Shown: positions 35,034 through 42,985, counted from the stretch's first letter. The stretch is 64,000 nt of DNA from Candidatus Bathyarchaeota archaeon (GCA_005888755.1 VBBQ01000030.1:62001-126000), one strand, 5' to 3'. Translations and numbers: made by a program. Notes: generated from the sequence alone by a model not told the origin.

Positions 35034-35464
35034 CTAGAAGCGTTAGCATCGTCATGGGCTCCGAGAGCGACCGAGAGATCGCCAAGAAAGCCGAGACCAT
35101 ATTTGAGAAGCTTGGAATTCCATTCGAGACGAAGGTTCTCTCAAGTCACCGGAACCACAAAGAGCTCGACAAGTACGTCGAGGGTTCCAAGTCTGAGGTC
35201 TACATTGCGATCGCAGGTCTTAGCGCGGCTCTACCCGGTTTCGTAGCGTCCCTGACCAACAAGCCGGTAATTGGGGTCCCAGTCTCAGGCAAGCTCAATC
35301 TCGACTCTATCCTCTCGATCGTTCAGCTCCCATCAGGTGTCCCCGTAGGCACAGTCGGTCTGGATAATGGAACGAATGCGGCACTTCTAGCCGCAGAGAT
35401 TCTTGCTCTCTCTGACTCGGAAGTTGCAAGGAAACTCCAACAGCACCGGGGTGTAGGTATCTAG
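35030..35464 (+). CDS. purE: AIR carboxylase PurE, class II-like
   Basis: A 144-aa PurE. GSESDREIAKKAETIFEKL and SSHRNHKEL mark the family. The central AGLSAALPGFVASLTNKPVI lacks the His of the class I 'AAHLPG' motif, and the SIVQLPSGVPVG plus NAALLAAEILAL pattern resembles class II enzymes, which carboxylate AIR directly with CO2. No PurK is in the cluster, in agreement. TTG start overlaps the MTHFS stop (TTGA). Confidence 0.88.
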   Translation: MTRSVSIVMGSESDREIAKKAETIFEKLGIPFETKVLSSHRNHKELDKYVEGSKSEVYIAIAGLSAALPGFVASLTNKPVIGVPVSGKLNLDSILSIVQLPSGVPVGTVGLDNGTNAALLAAEILALSDSEVARKLQQHRGVGI

Positions 35465-36331
35465 ATGCAAGAGCACGTTAGCGAGCCCGAGAGAGAGTTG
35501 TCCTACGCGCCTTTCAAGCGGGGCAAGGTGAAGGACATCTACGAGCTCGATAGCGAGGAGCTTTTGTTCGTTTTCACTGACCGGGTGTCCGCTTATGACA
35601 TCGTTCTTCCCTCAAACATTCCTCGGAAGGGGGAGGTACTCTGCAAGCTCGCCGCCTACTGGTTCAATTATCTGAAAGTCCCACACCATATGGTCCGGGT
35701 GGAAGACGAGAACCGCATGGTTGTCCGGAGGCTGAAGATGATTCCGGTAGAGTGCGTCGTCCGTGGTTATCTATACGGCAGCCTCTACGAGAGACTTGTC
35801 AAGGGCGAGGTCAACCTGCCGGTGAAGCCGATCAACGCCCTTAAGCTTCCTGAACCCTACTTCGATCCGACGACCAAGTCTGAAGTGAAGGACGAGCCTG
35901 TCACGGTCGATCAGATTGTGGACGAGGGCTGGTTGGACCCGGAGGAGATTACCGCGCTCAAAGATAGGAGTGTCAGCATCTACAATAAGATGTCTGAGCG
36001 CGCGGATAAGGCCGGCTTTATCCTTGCAGATCTCAAACTAGAGTTTGGCTTCGACGATGAGAGCAACATTGTTCTAGCGGACTCGATTGGGCCTGACGAG
36101 TTTCGGCTATGGCCAAAAGACAACTATTTCCCGGGCAAGAGCCAGGAGAGCTACGATAAGCAGTTGATCCGAGACTGGCTTTCAAAGGTTGGCTACAAGA
36201 AAACTCTTGATGAGGCACGAAAAGCTGGACAGCCAACTCCCAGACCGCCTGACCTTCCCAACGATCTGGTTGATGAGACGAGTAAGCGGTATGTTATCGC
36301 TTACGAGCGCCTGACAGGGCTGAAACTGTAG
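35465..36331 (+). CDS. purC: SAICAR synthetase PurC
   Basis: A 288-aa ATP-dependent ligase that joins aspartate to CAIR. Recognised by FKRGKVKDIYELDSEELLFV, TDRVSAYDIVLPSNIPRKG, VECVVRGYLYGS and LADLKLEFGFDDESNIVLAD followed by DSIGPDEFRLWP. ATG start on the base after purE's stop; followed 2 nt later by purM. Confidence 0.95.
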   Translation: MQEHVSEPERELSYAPFKRGKVKDIYELDSEELLFVFTDRVSAYDIVLPSNIPRKGEVLCKLAAYWFNYLKVPHHMVRVEDENRMVVRRLKMIPVECVVRGYLYGSLYERLVKGEVNLPVKPINALKLPEPYFDPTTKSEVKDEPVTVDQIVDEGWLDPEEITALKDRSVSIYNKMSERADKAGFILADLKLEFGFDDESNIVLADSIGPDEFRLWPKDNYFPGKSQESYDKQLIRDWLSKVGYKKTLDEARKAGQPTPRPPDLPNDLVDETSKRYVIAYERLTGLKL

Positions 36332-36333
36332 GC

Positions 36334-37383
36334 TTGTCGCGGCCCCGCATGACCTACGCCAGAGCGGGGGTCAACGTATCTCAAGTCAGAAAATCCCACG
36401 TGGCGCTGGCACGACGTCTCGAATCCACATTCAAGACTCGTAGAGGGAAAGTCGGGCATCCTGTTTTTCCGATTGGACATTATGCAGGTCTTGTTGGGCT
36501 CAACGACGGCCGGGTCCTGAGCCTCCACACCGATAGCGTTGGGACTAAGGTCATCATTGCTCAGATGATGCGGAAATATGACACCATCGGGATAGACTGT
36601 GTCGCGATGTGCGCAAATGATCTGATCTGCACGGGCACCGAACCTGTAAGCTTTCTCGACTACCTGGCCATGGTGAGACACGACCGTCGTATTGTGGAAG
36701 AGATTGCGATCGGGCTAGTTGAAGGGGCAAAACAATCGGGAATGGCAATTGTTGGTGGGGAGACAGCCATCGTCCCGGACCTTCTCTCCAATGATGCAGG
36801 GCTGGACCTCGTCGGTATGGGAGCAGGCATCGGTAGGGAGAAAGACCTCGTCCTCGGAGATGAGATTCGAAATGGTGACGCGCTACTCGGGGTTGCGAGT
36901 TCAGGAATACACTCCAACGGTCTGACCCTCGCTAGGAAAACTCTCCTAAGAAAGCACAAGCTGAGAGAGCATGTGCGGGAACTCGGCCGAAGTGTCGGTC
37001 AAGAACTACTTGAACCCACTCGAATTTATGTCAAACCTGTTCTAGAAGCGATAAGAAAACTAGAGGTTCACGGGTTGGCTCACATAACGGGGGGAGCGTT
37101 TGCAAAACTCGATCGTATAATGGAACAGGCAAGGCTTGGAGCCAGCATCGAACAACTGCCTCCTACCCCAGGAATATTCCGGATCATTCAGAGAGAGGGG
37201 AGAATCTCAGACCGCGAAATGTACCGTACCTTCAACATGGGAGTAGGATTCGTGCTCGTTTGTCCAGAGAGCCAAGTGGGCGCCTTAACTCGAATCTTCA
37301 AGAGATACGGCCACAAAACCCTCAGACTTGGAACGGTTCAGAAGACGCAGGGAGTCTGGATTCGAGGCGAGCGAATCGAGTAA
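36334..37383 (+). CDS. purM: AIR synthetase PurM
   Basis: A 349-aa ATP-dependent cyclase forming AIR from FGAM. Motifs: MTYARAGVN near the N-terminus, LSLHTDSVGTKVIIAQMM, DCVAMCANDLICTGTEPVSF, VGGETAIVPD and SSGIHSNGLTLARK with HITGGAFAKLDR. TTG start. Last gene of the operon; it converges with a membrane-protein gene 22 nt further on. Confidence 0.95.
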   Translation: MSRPRMTYARAGVNVSQVRKSHVALARRLESTFKTRRGKVGHPVFPIGHYAGLVGLNDGRVLSLHTDSVGTKVIIAQMMRKYDTIGIDCVAMCANDLICTGTEPVSFLDYLAMVRHDRRIVEEIAIGLVEGAKQSGMAIVGGETAIVPDLLSNDAGLDLVGMGAGIGREKDLVLGDEIRNGDALLGVASSGIHSNGLTLARKTLLRKHKLREHVRELGRSVGQELLEPTRIYVKPVLEAIRKLEVHGLAHITGGAFAKLDRIMEQARLGASIEQLPPTPGIFRIIQREGRISDREMYRTFNMGVGFVLVCPESQVGALTRIFKRYGHKTLRLGTVQKTQGVWIRGERIE

Positions 37384-37405
37384 GCCAAGGCACCCTTAAT
37401 TCCCC

Positions 37406-37885
37406 TCACGCAGACTTGAATCGGAGGCCAAGTATACCGCTCAACAGAGCCAATGCCCCGGCTACTGGACCCAGCGCGGAGATCTGTAGGAGAGGAATCG
37501 CGGATGAGATGCTTTCTACCAACACTAGCTCGTCGATCGCCATTGTCACCATGATTGCGCTCCAAACAATGTGTTCATGCGGCCTCTGATACAGCAGAGC
37601 GCCGACGAAAACCGTCAGGATTCCGATAATGAACGTGTTCTGGACCAGTATGTTCGTTATGAAATAATATTGCGCGTAGCTCGTAAGGCCAGATGAGAAG
37701 GAGACCATCGCGGTCCCGCCGAGTAGAGAAAGCAGGAATGCCAATGTTGGCTGTCTGACCGCCTGTCTCCCGGGTTCAATCTGACCGGTCAAATGCTGCC
37801 CGATGATATGCAGCAGCGTAGGGCTTATCGGTCTTTCCTTGCCTACCTCGAATAATGGTAACCGGCGAGATCCAGGACTAAGCAT
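37406..37885 (-). CDS. Four-helix membrane protein (DUF6114-like)
   Basis: A 159-aa protein with a cytosolic N-terminus (about 45 residues, including LLHIIGQHLTGQIEPGRQ) and four hydrophobic segments, e.g. IIGILTVFVGALLYQ and GPVAGALALLSGILGLRF. It is reminiscent of DUF6114-type proteins but I am not certain of the family. Function unknown. It follows the anchored protein at 37904 on the same strand. Confidence 0.6.
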   Translation of the reverse strand: MLSPGSRRLPLFEVGKERPISPTLLHIIGQHLTGQIEPGRQAVRQPTLAFLLSLLGGTAMVSFSSGLTSYAQYYFITNILVQNTFIIGILTVFVGALLYQRPHEHIVWSAIMVTMAIDELVLVESISSAIPLLQISALGPVAGALALLSGILGLRFKSA

Positions 37886-37903
37886 TCATGGGGGTTTCAT
37901 ATC

Positions 37904-38674
37904 CTAGCTGAGAACTAGTCCTCCTTGGTTGAGTGGGTAGTATTCTAGTTGGCTCAAATACGGGCTCGGGGGAGCGTTTTCAGTCGCCCATGTTACCGCT
38001 TCATCCACTCTATGCCCGGTGGTCATGGACTGTAAGAGAAGGATGGCTCCTCCATCGCTTCGGTTGGTGAGGACTATCTGGTTCCAGCTTATGTAGACTT
38101 GAATGCCCCTGGCGACAAAAGCTTGAGCCATCTCAGAGTTGGCGAGTCCCGCGCATCCCATGACAACTAGAACAGTGTTGGGGAAGGTCCCTTGCATCGA
38201 CTCTCGGACAAATGTGGGGGTGATGCCAAAGTAGCCAGTGTCGGCTCCAGCTACACTTACATGAATTACCTGGCCCGTCATCTGCTCGTTCACATATTTC
38301 CCCGCGTCGAAAGGCTCTGAAGTGACGAGCGCAACCACGTCTCCAGTCAAGGCTGTTGAGTGGTCTCTCAGAATAATCACACCATATCCTTTCGAAGGTA
38401 GGATCTTGAAGAGGTCAATCGTGATATCCCTCGGCGCGTAATAATCTACAGCGTAGCCTACTCTGGCCAACGCTGTTGTTACGTTTCCGACGAAATATGG
38501 GTCAGGGCTAGTCCCTGCGACTTCGTCTATGATGACGGCTCTAGACGGGCGGGCTCTTTCAGCTAGAGGATACCATGGTTGACTTCGTAGAAGGAAAAGA
38601 GACGATCCTGTGAGGACGATTATTAGAATTACAATTGAGGCTAGGTTTTGACTGACCTCATGTCCCTCTACCAA
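37904..38674 (-). CDS. Membrane-anchored protein, possible caspase/gingipain-like fold
   Basis: A 256-aa protein with one N-terminal membrane helix (LASIVILIIVLTGSSLFLL) and an external domain. The domain has VIIDEVAGTSPDPYF, GYGVIILRDHSTALTG with His105, and TVLVVMGCAGLANSEMAQAF with Cys174, followed by RGIQVYISWNQ. A His after one strand and a Cys at the end of the next, ahead of a helix, is the layout of clan CD cysteine peptidases (caspase, gingipain, CHAT). The usual His-Gly and Asp-x-Cys contexts are not exact, so this is a hypothesis. TTG start. Confidence 0.6.
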   Translation of the reverse strand: MVEGHEVSQNLASIVILIIVLTGSSLFLLRSQPWYPLAERARPSRAVIIDEVAGTSPDPYFVGNVTTALARVGYAVDYYAPRDITIDLFKILPSKGYGVIILRDHSTALTGDVVALVTSEPFDAGKYVNEQMTGQVIHVSVAGADTGYFGITPTFVRESMQGTFPNTVLVVMGCAGLANSEMAQAFVARGIQVYISWNQIVLTNRSDGGAILLLQSMTTGHRVDEAVTWATENAPPSPYLSQLEYYPLNQGGLVLS

Positions 38675-38688
38675 CCTTCAGGTCATTC

Positions 38689-38706
38689 CTAGCATCGTTA
38701 TGCTAG
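38689..38706 (-). terminator. Perfect hairpin after the cupredoxin gene
   Basis: CTAGCAT and ATGCTAG (7-bp stem, 4-nt loop CGTT) begin right after the cupredoxin stop and end 15 nt before the next start. No U-tract follows, so it may stabilise or process mRNA, or serve as an operator for the gene downstream. Confidence 0.45.
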
Positions 38707-39600
38707 TTATGCTTGCGAGACTCTTCTTGCCCGTCTAAGGTTGATTCCTGTCAAGGAAAGCGCGACGATGACAAGTGCCGCTAGTCCGAGAACGGAGATG
38801 TGTGGAGCAGGCAGCTGGTTGTTTAGGCTATTTCCACCAACAGTACCGCTAGTGACTACGACTGTCACTGGGGTCGAGTGTGATAGTGAACCGCTGGTTC
38901 CCGTCACAGTTACTGTGTAGGTTGCGAGCGGTGTGAACGCGGTTGTCGTTATGTTGAGGGTCGAGGTTGCTGTACCGCCTGAACTGAGTGTGACGCTTGA
39001 GGGTTTGAGAGTAGTTGTTATCGTGGATGTGCTAGGAGCCACCGCAGACGACAGGGCAACCGTTCCTGTAAATCCGTTGCTGGTCAAAGTTATCTGAGAG
39101 GTTGCAAAATTACCTGCGGCAATATTCACGGTTGTCGGGTTGGCGCTGATCGAGAAGTCCGGTGCCACCACAAAACTTCCGACCATGCTCATGGGATGAA
39201 CGGTGCAATAGTAGGTGTACGTTCTGGCTTGGAGGTTGTTGACGGGAAAGCTGTACGCTGTACTCGATGAGAACGAGATCGAGCAGGGGTCCGCTGTCGG
39301 ACAATCTGTCGTATCCGCTACGCCATCGTTGTCTGCGTCCAGCAGGAACCGGTGAGGCAGGTGATCAGAACTTACAAGGGTTAGCGATACAGTGTCGCTC
39401 GGGTGAACGGTTATTGTCGGGTTAGGGTTGGTTGTTGAACCGTTCCATCCATTCAGAGCGTCTCCATCTAGGCGTATTGGGAGAGCGGCGGCTCGCGCTT
39501 GCGGGATTTTGGGGGTCAGGGATCCGAGGAAATGCGTGGGAATGATGCTGGCTAGGAGGAGAATTGAGAGGGCTACTGCTAGGTAGCCAATTCTCGCCAT
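38707..39600 (-). CDS. Secreted blue-copper (cupredoxin) protein with Ig-like domain
   Basis: A 297-aa exported protein. N-terminal signal peptide (about 1-38), then a plastocyanin-like domain with copper ligands His83 (LPHRFLLD), Cys132, His135 and Met139 (YYCTVHPMSM). An Ig-like domain with NIAAGNFATSQITLTSNGF and many Ser/Thr follows (about 148-260), then a C-terminal helix (ISVLGLAALVIVALSLTGI) with a basic stop. It is thus cell-surface tethered and probably carries electrons or copper. ATG start; a TATATCGG box lies about 25 nt upstream. Confidence 0.88.
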   Translation of the reverse strand: MARIGYLAVALSILLLASIIPTHFLGSLTPKIPQARAAALPIRLDGDALNGWNGSTTNPNPTITVHPSDTVSLTLVSSDHLPHRFLLDADNDGVADTTDCPTADPCSISFSSSTAYSFPVNNLQARTYTYYCTVHPMSMVGSFVVAPDFSISANPTTVNIAAGNFATSQITLTSNGFTGTVALSSAVAPSTSTITTTLKPSSVTLSSGGTATSTLNITTTAFTPLATYTVTVTGTSGSLSHSTPVTVVVTSGTVGGNSLNNQLPAPHISVLGLAALVIVALSLTGINLRRARRVSQA

Positions 39601-39748
39601 AGGATAATCTACTACCGATATAGGAGTCTAATAACACCACCGGTCGCTTAGAGAGACGAAGCCTTCGGGTTCGGCACACTCTATTCCATAGCCCCTCCCG
39701 GATTTCGGGTCATCCACCGCGGAGAAGAGACCCTCGGTGAATAAGCCC

Positions 39749-39947
39749 CTAAGCTTCTACCTTCGAATGCTCAGCAAGGACCTTCAGCTCTGCGGCCCTT
39801 GCATGGAATCCAATCTTGGCGTGGGTTCCGTCGCAGAAGGGTTTGTTGCTTTAGCCCCCCACATCTGCACATGACAGTGAAGACTTTGCCGTCGAAATGG
39901 ATTAGGTTCGGACCGTTTTCAGTGGACCTGATCTCTACTGTATGCAT
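39749..39947 (-). pseudogene. CDGSH-type iron-sulfur protein with one-base frameshift
   Basis: From ATG 39947 the frame reads VEIRSTENGPNLIHFDGKVF and then CRCGGLK; one base later, in the next register, it continues NKPFCDGTHAKIGFHARA to TAG 39749. Joined, the C-x-C-(GG)...PFCDGTH motif is an intact CDGSH [2Fe-2S] site in a protein of 65 aa. The extra base is near 39846-39850. A TATA box (39972-39979) sits about 28 nt upstream, as for an active leaderless gene, so a sequencing or assembly error is quite possible. Confidence 0.65.
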
Positions 39948-39971
39948 GAGTCCTTTCGCTTTTCGAATTTC

Positions 39972-39979
39972 TATTTAAG
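39972..39979 (-). promoter_or_regulatory. TATA box for the CDGSH gene
   Basis: Reverse-strand CTTAAATA, 25-32 nt before the ATG at 39947, consistent with leaderless transcription. Confidence 0.45.
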
Positions 39980-40051
39980 AACAGAGCAAAACGGGAATGG
40001 CCAGTTGATGAGGGATAGAGGAAGAGAGGCCCATCTGAGGGTCGATGGGTC

Positions 40052-40420
40052 TCAGTTGTGTTGTTGTAGGTCGCGCATCATCTGTTCGAATTGTTCTTTG
40101 GTTATCTCTCCTTTGGCGTATCGTTCGCGGATGATGTTGTAGGATTCGTCTTGGTATCGCCAGTATCTTCCTCGGTAGCCCCATCCTCCTCTCCACGGGA
40201 AGATTAGCCATCTTGCTATCCAGAAAAAGGCGAATATTCCGACGAAGAAGAATAGTGGGAAGGGGAAGAAGAAGTACGGATAGTACGTGCCCGCTACAGG
40301 TGCGGGTCGGGTTGCGAATAGGAAGGCTGAGATTGCGACTGATGCTACGATAACGGCGAGGAGCGCGAATACCCCCCAGGCGAACAAATGTCTAGGACGA
40401 TTCCATTCATGGTCACTCAT
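40052..40420 (-). CDS. SHOCT-domain membrane protein
   Basis: A 122-aa protein with two hydrophobic segments (FAWGVFALLAVIVASVAISA and FFFPFPLFFFVGIFAFFWIA), a Trp/Arg/Gly-rich turn and a C-terminal SHOCT motif (IIRERYAKGEITKEQFEQMM). ATG 40420 follows a strong Shine-Dalgarno (GGAGG, 8 nt away). The promoter carries phased CGATAT repeats (40446-40485), so it looks regulated. SHOCT motifs mediate oligomer contacts; the role is unknown. Confidence 0.8.
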   Translation of the reverse strand: MSDHEWNRPRHLFAWGVFALLAVIVASVAISAFLFATRPAPVAGTYYPYFFFPFPLFFFVGIFAFFWIARWLIFPWRGGWGYRGRYWRYQDESYNIIRERYAKGEITKEQFEQMMRDLQQHN

Positions 40421-40445
40421 ACATTTCGCCTCCTTCTCTTAATGT

Positions 40446-40485
40446 TTCGATATCGGTATAACGATATCGAATATCCGATATAAGG
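40446..40485 (-). promoter_or_regulatory. Phased CGATAT operator and TATA box
   Basis: CGATATCG occurs at 40448-40455 and 40462-40469, and CGATAT again at 40476-40481: three copies with starts exactly 14 nt apart. The outermost overlaps the reverse-strand TATA box CTTATAT, with the others lying between TATA box and start codon of the SHOCT gene (40420). This is the position expected for a repressor site, probably of a dimeric regulator binding the palindromic octamer. Confidence 0.55.
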
Positions 40486-40564
40486 ATTCTCTCTATTCCA
40501 CCAAGATTACTAGCCAGGAGAAATCTCCCAATCGAAAATAGGCGTTCTTTTCTCGGCACCCCCC

Positions 40565-40583
40565 GGGTGGTCGATTTTCGCGC
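40565..40583 (-). repeat. 19-nt dispersed element, copy 2
   Basis: Reverse strand GCGCGAAAATCGACCACCC, identical to 1125-1143 and again followed by a C/G run. It lies 12 nt downstream of the AICAR transformylase stop, in the direction of that gene. Confidence 0.6.
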
Positions 40584-40595
40584 GTCCGACCCTTC

Positions 40596-41681
40596 TTAGA
40601 AATGCCTGAACGACCGTTCTCTGGTAAACAACATCTTGATACCATAATCGTCACAGGCCTTGACGATTGCTTGGTCTTCAACGGACCCGCCTGGCTGGAC
40701 TATCGCTGATACCTTCTCCCGTGCCAATGCTTCTAAATTGTCTAGTTTTGGAAGAAATCCATCAGACGCCATCACGCTTCCTTCTAGGTCGTGGTTCATC
40801 TTGTGAGCTTTGTCGATAGAGTTCTCGATGGCCCCTATCCTGTCTTGCTGGCCGGTTCCGATCGCGAGTGATGTTCCATCTTTCCAGAATACCACCGCAT
40901 TTGACCGAACCTCGCAACCCACCCACCACGCATGCAACAGATCTAGGTACTCTGGCTCTGATGGTTTTTTCTTGGTAGGCACGGGGAGCTGTTTCATATT
41001 ATCCAGTGACAATATGCTGGTTCGGTACTGGTCTTCTATGATCAAGGATCCATCCTCTAGCACTACTACATCCGGCGGCAATGCCGCGTCCTCTTTGCGT
41101 TGGGGTGGAACCTCTCCGACTCGTATGTCTCTCTTCGACTCGAAAACCGCTAATGCCTCAGACCCGTACCTTGGTGCATAGACGACTTCGACGAACGTCT
41201 TCATGATTTCTTCTGCGGTCTTTCGGTCAACAGGGCTGTTGAATATGACGACGCTTCCGAAAGCGGCCCGGTTATCAGAGTCTCTGGCCCGCGCATACAC
41301 CTGACTCAGATGATCATGTCCTCTTGAAACCGCGACTCCTGATGGGTTGAGATGTTTCATCACTGCGACAGCGGGTTCTTTGAAATAACTCGTGATCCGC
41401 AACCCGTGACTTCCATCCTCGATATTCGTCGCCGAAGGTCCGTCTTTTCCCCATTTTACCCAATCGACATTTCCTATCCCGCCCTTCGATAATTTCGGTC
41501 TGTACAACGCTCCCTTCTGGTGCGGGTTCGTGCCATACCGCAGTCCCCGCATCCGGCCTTCCACTTTCCATTGGACCTTTGAGTAGTCGAACACCTTGTC
41601 GCCGATCATAAGCTTGAGCGATAATGGTAGATCCTCGTCCCGGGCCGTCCGGTAGATCCTTCGGATCTGCTGATCGCTCAA
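40596..41681 (-). CDS. purH: AICAR transformylase (PurH C-terminal domain as separate protein)
   Basis: A 361-aa enzyme that formylates AICAR with 10-formyl-THF. Motifs: LRYGTNPHQKGALYRP, the catalytic Lys109-His110 in VMKHLNPSGVAV, AWWVGCEVRSNAVVF, ASDGFLPKLDNLE, IVQPGGSVEDQ and a C-terminal RSFRHF. Bacteria usually fuse this to IMP cyclohydrolase; here the two are separate genes with a TTGA overlap (TTG start 41681). Followed by the 19-nt element. Confidence 0.93.
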   Translation of the reverse strand: MSDQQIRRIYRTARDEDLPLSLKLMIGDKVFDYSKVQWKVEGRMRGLRYGTNPHQKGALYRPKLSKGGIGNVDWVKWGKDGPSATNIEDGSHGLRITSYFKEPAVAVMKHLNPSGVAVSRGHDHLSQVYARARDSDNRAAFGSVVIFNSPVDRKTAEEIMKTFVEVVYAPRYGSEALAVFESKRDIRVGEVPPQRKEDAALPPDVVVLEDGSLIIEDQYRTSILSLDNMKQLPVPTKKKPSEPEYLDLLHAWWVGCEVRSNAVVFWKDGTSLAIGTGQQDRIGAIENSIDKAHKMNHDLEGSVMASDGFLPKLDNLEALAREKVSAIVQPGGSVEDQAIVKACDDYGIKMLFTRERSFRHF

Positions 41682-42274
41682 TTCTTCAACTTGCCCAGGT
41701 AGCTCTCTATCGCTGTATCATACTCTGCGGTCAAGGCGAACGCCTCTCTCGCAAGTTTGCGTCTCAGTTCATCCGGGACCGCCTCATGCTTGTCCAGTTC
41801 CCGGATCAAAACATCGTACTGGGCAGGTCTGGTCAAAGGCGCGACTCTATTGTTGAGAAATGCGCCCTTTGCCGCAGCGCGGATCAGGGCGACACCTCCA
41901 ATGTCGATATTGTCGATCGCTCTCCGCAGATTTATCGGGTCGCTCTTTACGACCTCCCGAAACGGATACAAGTTCACAACGACAAAATCCACCGGTTCGA
42001 TCGCGTTTTCCTGCAGATATTTCAGCTGCGCTGGATCGTTCCAGTCGCCTAGAATTCCAGCATGTATCTTGGGATGGAGAGTTTTCACAAGTCCACCGGG
42101 CATCTCAGGAAATCCCGTATACGTTGAGACTTCTACGACCTCGTGTCGGAGTTTTCGGATCGCTTGGGCTGTCCCGCCTGAGCTGATCACTTTGATCTTG
42201 TGTCTGGCAAACGCTCCGACTATGTGTTCGAGTCTGGACTTGTCATAGACCGAGATCACAGCATTGCCAGTCAA
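41678..42274 (-). CDS. IMP cyclohydrolase (PurH N-terminal domain as separate protein)
   Basis: A 198-aa MGS-like enzyme closing the ring of FAICAR to IMP, the last step of the pathway. Recognised by VISVYDKSRLEHIVGAFAR, KVISSGGTAQAI, TGFPEMPGGLVKTLHPKIHA, FVVVNLYPFREVV and IDNIDIGGVALIRAAAK. TTG start; its TGA overlaps the TTG of the transformylase. A TATA box lies about 35-44 nt upstream. Confidence 0.93.
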   Translation of the reverse strand: MTGNAVISVYDKSRLEHIVGAFARHKIKVISSGGTAQAIRKLRHEVVEVSTYTGFPEMPGGLVKTLHPKIHAGILGDWNDPAQLKYLQENAIEPVDFVVVNLYPFREVVKSDPINLRRAIDNIDIGGVALIRAAAKGAFLNNRVAPLTRPAQYDVLIRELDKHEAVPDELRRKLAREAFALTAEYDTAIESYLGKLKN

Positions 42275-42308
42275 GGATTTTTCGCGCAGAACCTTCTCGA
42301 GTCCTGCG

Positions 42309-42318
42309 TATTATTTAA
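42309..42318 (-). promoter_or_regulatory. TATA box for the split purH pair
   Basis: Reverse-strand TTAAATAATA, 35-44 nt before the TTG at 42274, in an otherwise G/C-rich gap. It indicates that the purH genes are transcribed separately from the main purine operon. Confidence 0.5.
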
Positions 42319-42348
42319 TCTGGTTCCGCGGATGACGCCATGGCGCCG

Positions 42349-42897
42349 CTAAGGCCAACCGAGGCCGGCCTTTTCCACTGGCAGGATTCTTCTGGCGAGT
42401 TTTCCTGCGGCGGTGTGCTGGTAGAATATTGCCAGTGTTAGGAGGCCGGTCAAGCCCAAGATCCCTACTCCTGCCCAGAAGAATGGAAGAGCTGTGACTA
42501 TGTGGAATATTTTTGCAACTACGCTCATCTGGGTGAAGACCTGGTTATGGGATGTTATTGTCAAGAATACTGTTCCTCCGTTGGCTGCGGTGATAGGAGT
42601 GTTTGGAATGTCGAATGTTCCCGCGAGGAAAGTAGCCGTGAAAAGAACCAGGTTGGACTCAACAAGTGTGAGTTTTACATCGATTGTGTTGCCACTCATA
42701 ATGTGCGCTGTCGCGTAGTAGCCTGAGGGCGCGAATCCAATTTCCTGCGATAGACCGTTCGTGGTCAGCGTCGATGTAGAATATGTTGTGACATCTTGTT
42801 CTGCAGGCGCAGGGAATGATAACAGTACAAGGCCAGCAATTAGCAAGCTGCAAAGAATGGCGAGAGTGTACCGTTGACGCTGGCTGAACTTGGGCAT
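42349..42897 (-). CDS. Exported membrane-tethered protein
   Basis: A 182-aa protein with an N-terminal membrane or signal helix (LAILCSLLIAGLVLLSF), an external Ser/Thr-rich beta domain of about 90 residues (HIMSGNTIDVKLTLVESNLV, NGGTVFLTITSHNQ) and a C-terminal helix (FFWAGVGILGLTGLLTLAIF). No family recognised. It lies downstream of the ABC exporter genes on the same strand and is probably part of that unit. ATG start. Confidence 0.65.
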   Translation of the reverse strand: MPKFSQRQRYTLAILCSLLIAGLVLLSFPAPAEQDVTTYSTSTLTTNGLSQEIGFAPSGYYATAHIMSGNTIDVKLTLVESNLVLFTATFLAGTFDIPNTPITAANGGTVFLTITSHNQVFTQMSVVAKIFHIVTALPFFWAGVGILGLTGLLTLAIFYQHTAAGKLARRILPVEKAGLGWP

Positions 42898-42985
42898 GCC
42901 GGGCTCAAGATGATCAATCGATCTAGGCCGGAACTAAGCCCGCCGTACCCTACTCCAATTCCCAACAGTAACGGTTACTCGCTCG

